Source: Cherax quadricarinatus (lineage: Eukaryota > Arthropoda > Malacostraca > Decapoda > Parastacidae). Taken from it: a stretch of 64,000 bases of DNA. Positions 57,128 through 64,000 of this stretch are shown here, piece by piece (position 1 is the first letter of the stretch; the number at the start of each line of letters is the position of its first letter). A model generated the notes under the pieces. The model was not told the origin of the DNA and searched no databases. It saw only the letters and a list, made by a program, of their open reading frames with translations. A program made the position numbers and the translations under genes. The stretch spans positions 1,283,502-1,347,501 of the forward strand of contig NC_091391.1 of the NCBI RefSeq assembly GCF_038502225.1, in the 5' to 3' direction.

Positions 57128-60100
57128 ACTTGTACACTTGTTCCAGCAGTGTTTCTGATATCTTGAAGACTTGTACACTTGTTCCAGCAGTGTTTCTGGT
57201 ATCTTGAAGACTTGTACACTTGTTCCAGCAGTGTTTCTGATATCTTGAAGACTTGTACACTTGTTCCAGCAGTGTTTCTGATATCTTGAAGACTTGTACA
57301 CTTGTTCCAGCAGTGTTTCTGATATCTTGAAGACTTGTACACTTGTTCCAGCAGTGTTTCTGATATCTTGAAGACTTGTACACTTGTTCCAGCAGTGTTT
57401 CTGATATCTTGAAGACTTGTACACTTGTTCCAGCAGTGTTTCTGATATCCTGAAGACTTCTACACTTGTTCCAGCAGTGTTTCTGATATCTTGAAGACTT
57501 CTACACTTGTTCCAGCAGTGTTTCTGATATCTTGAAGACTTCTACACTTGTTCCAGCAGTGTTTCTGATATCTTGAAGACTACTACACTTGTTCCAGCAG
57601 TGTTTCTGATATCTTGAAGACTTGTACACTTGTTCCAGCAGTGTTTCTGATATCTTGAAGACTTCTACACTTGTTCCAGCAGTGTTTCTGATATCTTGAA
57701 GACTACTACACTTGTTCCAGCAGTGTTTCTGATATCTTGAAGACTTGTACACTTGTTCCAGCAGTGTTTCTGATATCTTGAAGACTACTACACTTGTTCC
57801 AGCAGTGTTTCTGATATCTTGAAGACTTCTACACTTGTTCCAGCAGTGTTTCTGATATCTTGAAGACATGTACACTTGTTCCAGCAGTGTTTCTGATATC
57901 TTGAAGACATGTACACTTGTTCCAGCAGTGTTTCTGATATCTTGAAGTCTTGTACACTTGTTCCAGCAGTGTTTCTGATATCTTGAAGACTACTACACTT
58001 GTTCCAGCAGTGTTTCTGATATCTTGAAGACATGTACACTTGTTCCAGCAGTGTTTCTGATATCTTGAAGACTTCTACACTTGTTCCAGCAGTGTTTCTG
58101 ATATCTTGAAGACTACTACACTTGTTCCAGCAGTGTTTCTGATATCTTGAAGACTTGTACACTTGTTCCAGCAGTGTTTCTGATATCTTGAAGACTTGTA
58201 CACTTGTTCCAGCAGTGTTTCTGATATCTTGAAGACTTGTACACTTGTTCCAGCATTGTTTCTGATATCTTGAAGACTTCTACACTTGTTGCAGCAGTGT
58301 TTCTGATATCTTGAAGACTTGTACACTTGTTCCAGCAGTGTTTCTGATATCTTGAAGACTACTACACTTGTTCCAGCAGTGTTTCTGATATCTTGAAGAC
58401 TTGTACACTTGTTCCAGCAGTGTTTCTGATATCTTGAAGACTTGTACACTTGTTCCAGCAGTGTTTCTGATATCTTGAAGACTTGTACACTTGTTCCAGC
58501 AGTGTTTCTGATATCTTGAAGACTTGTACACTTGTTCCAGCAGTGTTTCTGATATCTTGAAGACTTGTACACTTGTTCCAGCAGTGTTTCTGATATCTTG
58601 AAGACTTGTACACTTGTTCCAGCAGTGTTTCTGACATCTTGAAGACTTGTACACTTGTTCCAGCAGTGTTTCTGATATCTTGAAGACTTGTACACTTGTT
58701 CCAGCAGTGTTTCTGATATCTTGAAGACTTGTACACTTGTTCCAGCAGTGTTTCTGATATCTTGAAGACTTGTACACTTGTTCCAGCAGTGTTTCTGATA
58801 TCTTGAAGACTTGTACACTTGTTCCAGCAGTGTTTCTGATATCTTGAAGACTTGTACACTTGTTCCAGCAGTGTTTCTGATATCTTGAAGACTTGTACAC
58901 TTGTTCCAGCAGTGTTTCTGATATCTTGAAGACTTGTACACTTGTTCCAGCAGTGTTTCTGATATCTTGAAGACTTGTACACTTGTTCCAGCAGTGTTTC
59001 TGATATCTTGAAGACTTGTACACTTGTTCCAGCAGTGTTTCTGATATCTTGAAGACTTGTACACTTGTTCCAGCAGTGTTTCTGATATCTTGAAGACTTG
59101 TACACTTGTTCCAGCAGTGTTTCTGACATCTTGAAGACTTGTACACTTGTTCCAGCAGTGTTTCTGATATCTTGAAGACTTGTACACTTGTTCCAGCAGT
59201 GTTTCTGATATCTTGAAGACTTGTACACTTGTTCCAGCAGTGTTTCTGATATCTTGAAGACTTGTACACTTGTTCCAGCAGTGTTTCTGATATCTTGAAG
59301 ACTTGTACACTTGTTCCAGCAGTGTTTCTGATATCTTGAAGACTTGTACACTTGTTCCAGCAGTGTTTCTGATATCTTGAAGACTTGTACACTTGTTCCA
59401 GCAGTGTTTCTGATATCTTGAAGACTTGTACACTTGTTCCAGCAGTGTTTCTGATATCTTGAAGACTTGTACACTTGTTCCAGCAGTGTTTCTGATATCT
59501 TGAAGACTTGTACACTTGTTCCAGCAGTGTTTCTGATATCTTGAAGACTTGTACACTTGTTCCAGCAGTGTTTCTGATATCTTGAAGACTTGTACACTTG
59601 TTCCAGCAGTGTTTCTGATATCTTGAAGACTTGTACACTTGTTCCAGCAGTGTTTCTGATATCTTGAAGACTTGTACACTTGTTCCAGCAGTGTTTCTGA
59701 TATCTTGAAGACTTGTACACTTGTTCCAGCAGTGTTTCTGATATCTTGAAGACTACTACACTTGTTCCAGCAGTGTTTCTGATATCTTGAAGACTTGTAC
59801 ACTTGTTCCAGCAGTGTTTCTGATATCTTGAAGACTTGTACACTTGTTCCAGCAGTGTTTCTGATATCTTGAAGACTTGTACACTTGTTCCAGCAGTGTT
59901 TCTGATATCTTGAAGACTTGTACACTTGTTCCAGCAGTGTTTCTGATATCTTGAAGACTTGTACACTTGTTCCAGCAGTGTTTCTGATATCTTGAAGACT
60001 TGTACACTTGTTCCAGCAGTGTTTCTGATATCTTGAAGACTTGTACACTTGTTCCAGCAGTGTTTCTGATATCTTGAAGACTTGTACACTTGTTCCAGCA

Positions 60101-61544
60101 GTGTTTCTGATATCTTGAAGACTTGTACACTTGTTCCAGCAGTGTTTCTGATATCTTGAAGACTTGTACACTTGTTCCAGCAGTGTTTCTGATATCTTGA
60201 AGACTTGTACACTTGTTCCAGCAGTGTTTCTGATATCTTGAAGACTTGTACACTTGTTCCAGCAGTGTTTCTGATATCTTGAAGACTTGTACACTTGTTC
60301 CAGCAGTGTTTCTGATATCTTGAAGACTTCTACACTTGTTCCAGCAGTGTTTCTGATATCTTGAAGACTTGTACACTTGTTCCAGCAGTGTTTCTGACAT
60401 CTTGAAGACTTGTACACTTGTTCCAGCAGTGTTTCTGATATCTTGAAGACTTGTACACTTGTTCCAGCAGTGTTTCTGATATCTTGAAGACTTGTACACT
60501 TGTTCCAGCAGTGTTTCTGATATCTTGAAGACTTGTACACTTGTTCCAGCAGTGTTTCTGATATCTTGAAGACTTGTACACTTGTTCCAGCAGTGTTTCT
60601 GATATCTTGAAGACTTGTACACTTGTTCCAGCAGTGTTTCTGATATCTTGAAGACTTGTACACTTGTTCCAGCAGTGTTTCTGATATCTTGAAGACTTGT
60701 ACACTTGTTCCAGCAGTGTTTCTGATATCTTGAAGACTTGTACACTTGTTCCAGCAGTGTTTCTGATATCTTGAAGACTTGTACACTTGTTCCAGCAGTG
60801 TTTCTGATATCTTGAAGACTTGTACACTTGTTCCAGCAGTGTTTCTGATATCTTGAAGACTTGTACACTTGTTCCAGCAGTGTTTCTGATATCTTGAAGA
60901 CTTGTACACTTGTTCCAGCAGTGTTTCTGATATCTTGAAGACTTGTACACTTGTTCCAGCAGTGTTTCTGATATCTTGAAGACTTGTACACTTGTTCCAG
61001 CAGTGTTTCTGATATCTTGAAGACTTGTACACTTGTTCCAGCAGTGTTTCTGATATCTTGAAGACTTGTACACTTGTTCCAGCAGTGTTTCTGATATCTT
61101 GAAGACTTGTACACTTGTTCCAGCAGTGTTTCTGATATCTTGAAGATTTGTACACTTGTTCCAGCAGTGTTTCTGATATCTTGAAGACATGTACACTTGT
61201 TCCAGCAGTGTTTCTGATATCTTGAAGACTTCTACACTTGTTCCAGCAGTGTTTCTGATATCTTGAAGACTTGTACACTTGTTCCAGCAGTGTTTCTGAT
61301 ACCTTGAAGACTTGTACAGTTGTTCTAGCAGTGTTTCTGATATCTTGAAGACTTGTACACTTGTTCCAGCAGTGTTTCTGATATCTTGAAGACTTGTACA
61401 GTTGTTCTAGCAGTGTTTCTGATATCTTGAAGACTTGTACACTTGTTCCAGCAGTGTTTCTGATATCTTGAAGACTTGTACACTTGTTCCAGCAGTGTTT
61501 CTGATATCTTGAAGACTTCTACACTTGTTCCAGCAATGTTTCTG
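57128..61544. repeat. 41-bp satellite, right block
   Basis: About 108 copies. The 58380-61140 interior is very homogeneous, while both edges carry more variants (TTCTACA, ACTACTACA, and GTACAGTTGTTCTAGC near 61310). Minus-strand open frames of over 1000 codons (YKSSRYQKHCWNKC) are incidental. Confidence 0.95.
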
Positions 61545-61549
61545 TTAAC

Positions 61550-61622
61550 TTAGGGCAAGATGTTGAATAATCTGGGGCCCCGAATGTTGATACAGTGTTC
61601 CCTTATTGTAGCAAGAATACCT
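61550..61622 (-). pseudogene. Decayed CR1/Jockey-type LINE C-terminal scrap
   Basis: The minus strand reads ILATIREHCINIRGPRLFNILP then a stop, parallel to TSTLRDHTISVRGPRLFNCLP of the open copy. It directly follows the 41-bp array. Confidence 0.75.
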
Positions 61623-61895
61623 TCATAGTATAATCAAAAATCAAAGCATATATTAATCACTGGGTGAGTCAAGTGACGCTACTCAGCACAGGTATTACAA
61701 GTTATTGGTGCCATAACTAAGGATTTCCTTTGCTACGCAGAATTACTGGCTTCCAGGACTTCTGGAATACGTAACCTCAACAACTTTCCAGATAAATGTC
61801 GCTAAGTTGGAGTGAATTTAGACGGTGCTCTGAAATGTTGTGGATATCGAGTGACTTTGTACATAGTAGTATGTCATAGGTGTCAGCTATGGTCT
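61623..61895. other. Unique sequence, no gene seen
   Basis: Low-copy DNA between the LINE scrap and the SINE pair. No features were recognised. Confidence 0.45.
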
Positions 61896-62034
61896 ATGTA
61901 AGTTGTATCACGTAACTCACGAAATCGTAATGACACGATTGCAAACAAGCCATACCACGGGTGGGATTTGAACCCGCGGTCAGAGAGTCTCAAAACTCCA
62001 GCCCGTCGCGTTAGCCACTAGACCAGCTAGCTAC
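61896..62034 (-). mobile_element. tRNA-derived SINE, left member of an inverted pair
   Basis: The tRNA-like head (61953-62034, minus) has A box TAGCTGGTCTAGTGG and B box GGTTCAAATCC (61964-61974). The body continues with GTTTGCAATCGTGTCATTAC and GATTTCGTGAGTTACG. The anticodon arm is ambiguous. A body beyond the tRNA part makes a SINE more likely than a functional tRNA gene. Confidence 0.7.
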
Positions 62035-62095
62035 AATAAGATTCATCCAACTAGGTATATTTCTACACCATAGGAAGGTTAGCACAGGCACCACT

Positions 62096-62190
62096 GTGGC
62101 TAGCTGGTCCAGTGGCTAACGCGACGGTCTGGAGTTTTGAGACTCTGACCGCGGGTTCAAATCCCACCCGTGGTATGGTTTGTACCACGT
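62096..62190 (+). mobile_element. tRNA-derived SINE head, right member of an inverted pair
   Basis: A box at 62101-62115 and B box at 62154-62164. It matches the left copy with a few differences (GGTCCAGTGG, GACGGTCTGG) and a 2-nt deletion (GACTCTGACC for GACTCTCTGACC). Similarity ends soon after TATGGTTTGT, so this copy is truncated. Only 61 bp separate the two copies. Confidence 0.7.
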
Positions 62191-62291
62191 ACAGCTAGAA
62201 ATAAACATTATTACTCCATCTCAAAAACTGTTGAGGGTTTATTGCATAGGTAAAAAATTGAGACATGGTATGAAATTATGTACGTTGATAC

Positions 62292-63755
62292 AGTCCTGGT
62301 GACCTGGTGATCCTGGTGACCTGGTGATCCTGGTGACCTGGTGATCCTGGTGATCCTGGTGACCTGGTGATCCTGGTGACCTGGTGATCCTGGTGACCTG
62401 GTGATCCTGGTGACCTGGTGATCCTGGTGATCCTGGTGACCTGGTGATCCTGGTGACCTGGTGATCCTGGTGATCCTTGTGACCTGGTGACCTGATCTTG
62501 GTGACCTGGTGATCCTGGTGACCTGGTGATCCTGGCGACCTGGTGATCCTGGTGACCTGGTGATCCTGGTGACCTGGTGATCCTTGTGACCTGGTGATCC
62601 TTGTGACCTGGTGACCTGGTGATCCTGGTGACCTGGTGATCCTGGTGACCTGGTGATCCTGGTGACTTGGTGATCCTGGTGACCTGGTGATCCTGGTGAC
62701 CTGGTGATCCTGGTGACCTGGTGATCCTGGTGACCTGGTGATCCTGGTGACCTGGTGATCCTGGTGACTTGGTGATCCTGGTGACCTGGTGATCCTGGTG
62801 ACCTGGTGACTTGGTGACCTGGTGATCCTGGTGACCTGGTGATCCTGGTGGCTTGGTGACCTGGTGATCCTGGTGACTTGGTGACCTGGTGATCCTGGTG
62901 ACCTGGTGATCCTGGTGACTTGGTGACCTGGTGATCCTGGTGACCTGGTGATCCTGGTGACCTGGTGATCCTGGTGACTTGTTGATCCTGGTGACCTGGT
63001 GATCCTGATGACCTGGTGATCCTGGTGACTTGGTGACCTGGTGATCCTGGTGACCTTGTGATTCTGGTGACCTGGTGATCTTGGTGACCTGGTGATCCTG
63101 GTGACTTGTTGATCCTGGTGACTTGGTGATCCTGGTGACCTGGTGATCCTGATGACCTGGTGACTTGGTGACCTGGTGATCCTGGTGACCTTGTGATCCT
63201 GGTGACCTGGTGATCCTGGTGACTTGTTGATCCTGGTGACCTGGTGATCCTGATGACCTGGTGATCCTGGTGACCTGGTGATCCTGGTGACTTGGTGACC
63301 TGGTGATCCTGGTGACCTTGTGATTCTGGTGACCTGGTGATCTTGGTGACCTGGTGATCCTGGTGACTTGTTGATCCTGGTGACTTGGTGATCCTGGTGA
63401 CCTGGTGATCCTGATGACCTGGTGACTTGGTGACCTGGTGATCCTGGTGACCTTGTGATCCTGGTGACCTGGTGATCCTGGTGACTTGTTGATCCTGGTG
63501 ACCTGGTGATCCTGGTGACCTTGTGATCCTGGTGACCTGGTGATCCTGGTGACTTGTTGATCCTGGTGACCTTGTGATCCTGGTGACCTGGTGATCCTGG
63601 TGACTTGTTGATCCTGGTGATCCTGGTGATCCTGGTGACCTGGTGATCCTGGTGACCTGGTGATCCTGGTGATCCTGGTGACCTGGTGATCCTGGTGACC
63701 TGGTGATCCTGGTGACCTGGTGATCCTGGTGACCTGGTGATCCTGGTGACCTGGT
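62292..63755. repeat. 17-bp satellite, ~86 units, with a 262-bp internal duplication
   Basis: The unit is CTGGTGACCTGGTGATC. Variants TGACTTGG, TGACCTTGTG and TGACTTGTTG form longer patterns. The rare ATTCTGG variant recurs 262 bp apart (63061 and 63323) within matching surroundings. Confidence 0.92.
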
Positions 63756-64000
63756 GTTACACCCTTTTGTTCAGTTTAAGTAGACTGTTTCTTCTTGTTA
63801 TTATCACAATGGTATACTATTACATGTTATTTTTGCTATTTCACTTAATATTATATTCAGAAGTAATTCCATTAGTAGCTAAAATGGATTTACTCGACTT
63901 TATAATATTATCTGGTCGTATTATTTAGCTTTGTATATAGGTAGGTCGTTTAATTAGTGTCAACTGCTGGTGACCTGGCCAAGCACCAGTAGGTGTTTTG
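63756..64000. other. Unique AT-rich end of window
   Basis: A 63-codon hydrophobic open reading (63737-63928) begins inside the satellite, so I do not call it a gene. CTGCTGGTG and CACCAGTAG near 63964-63993 can form a small stem. Confidence 0.45.

Noticed and set aside
58075..61278. 1067-codon Cys/Lys-rich minus-strand protein
   Set aside because: Read-through of the 41-bp unit in all three registers, with no unique sequence.
54115..61622. A single LINE split by the 41-bp satellite
   Set aside because: The left fragment is on the plus strand and the right one on the minus strand, so they cannot be halves of one insertion without a further inversion.
62096..62175. Functional tRNA gene
   Set aside because: A and B boxes are good, but the anticodon arm is irregular, the T stem is imperfect and the neighbouring inverted copy has a SINE body.
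1..64000. CRISPR array
   Set aside because: Repeats are directly tandem without unique spacers, and the DNA is clearly eukaryotic.

Overview
This is eukaryotic, repeat-dominated DNA. The transposon families match those common in decapod crustaceans: a CR1/Jockey-type LINE ending in a CCAGGTAAACTCCAGGTA motif, tRNA-derived SINEs with a (CTTAT)n tail, and SINEs with (ATA)n-type tails. A crayfish is the likeliest source, but that rests on my memory of these families, not on a search. I found no convincing host protein-coding gene, rRNA gene or functional tRNA gene. A run of 100 Ns at 28220-28319 marks a scaffold gap.

Tandem repeats fill slightly more than half of the window by my count (about 33 kb). 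There are at least 18 arrays with different units: 45 bp (1-110, 596-785), 34 bp (785-2047), 36 bp (2055-3867, 7088-7275), 26 bp (7500-8775), 55 bp (9189-9408), 44 bp (9581-9976), 27 bp (10104-10543, 13604-13762), 20 bp (13923-14610), 32 bp (22054-22838), 31 bp (32545-36748), another 27 bp (37462-40768), 37 bp (41128-41900), 22 bp (42193-44840), 58/80/21 bp (45410-48690), a degenerate family (48755-50400), 11 bp (50868-54114), 41 bp (54508-61544) and 17 bp (62292-63755). The very long open reading frames on both strands here are read-through of repeat units whose sequence lacks stop codons.

The remainder is mostly transposable elements, often nested in the arrays. On the minus strand are an I-clade-like LINE with RT and RNase H (3868-7087), a CR1/Jockey-type LINE with an open EN-RT frame (10544-13603), an L2/CR1-like LINE with broken ORF1 and ORF2 (about 15420-21395) plus a second decayed copy (29190-31560), and a Tx1/L1-like LINE cut by the gap (24010-28219). 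Smaller pieces are SINEs of at least four families, a 310-bp TIR element flanked by TA (31855-32164), and several small LINE 3' fragments.

The most notable pieces are four. First, a Penelope/retrozyme-like insertion of direct and inverted 372-bp units (56010-57127) has three hammerhead-like motifs and a 13-bp target duplication inside the 41-bp satellite. Second, the 37-bp array (41128-41900) appears to have been born from the 3' UTR of a CR1-type LINE. Third, a 33-bp minisatellite expanded in frame inside the coding region of the I-like LINE (5390-5653). Fourth, decayed CR1-type LINE fragments sit at the edges of several large arrays.
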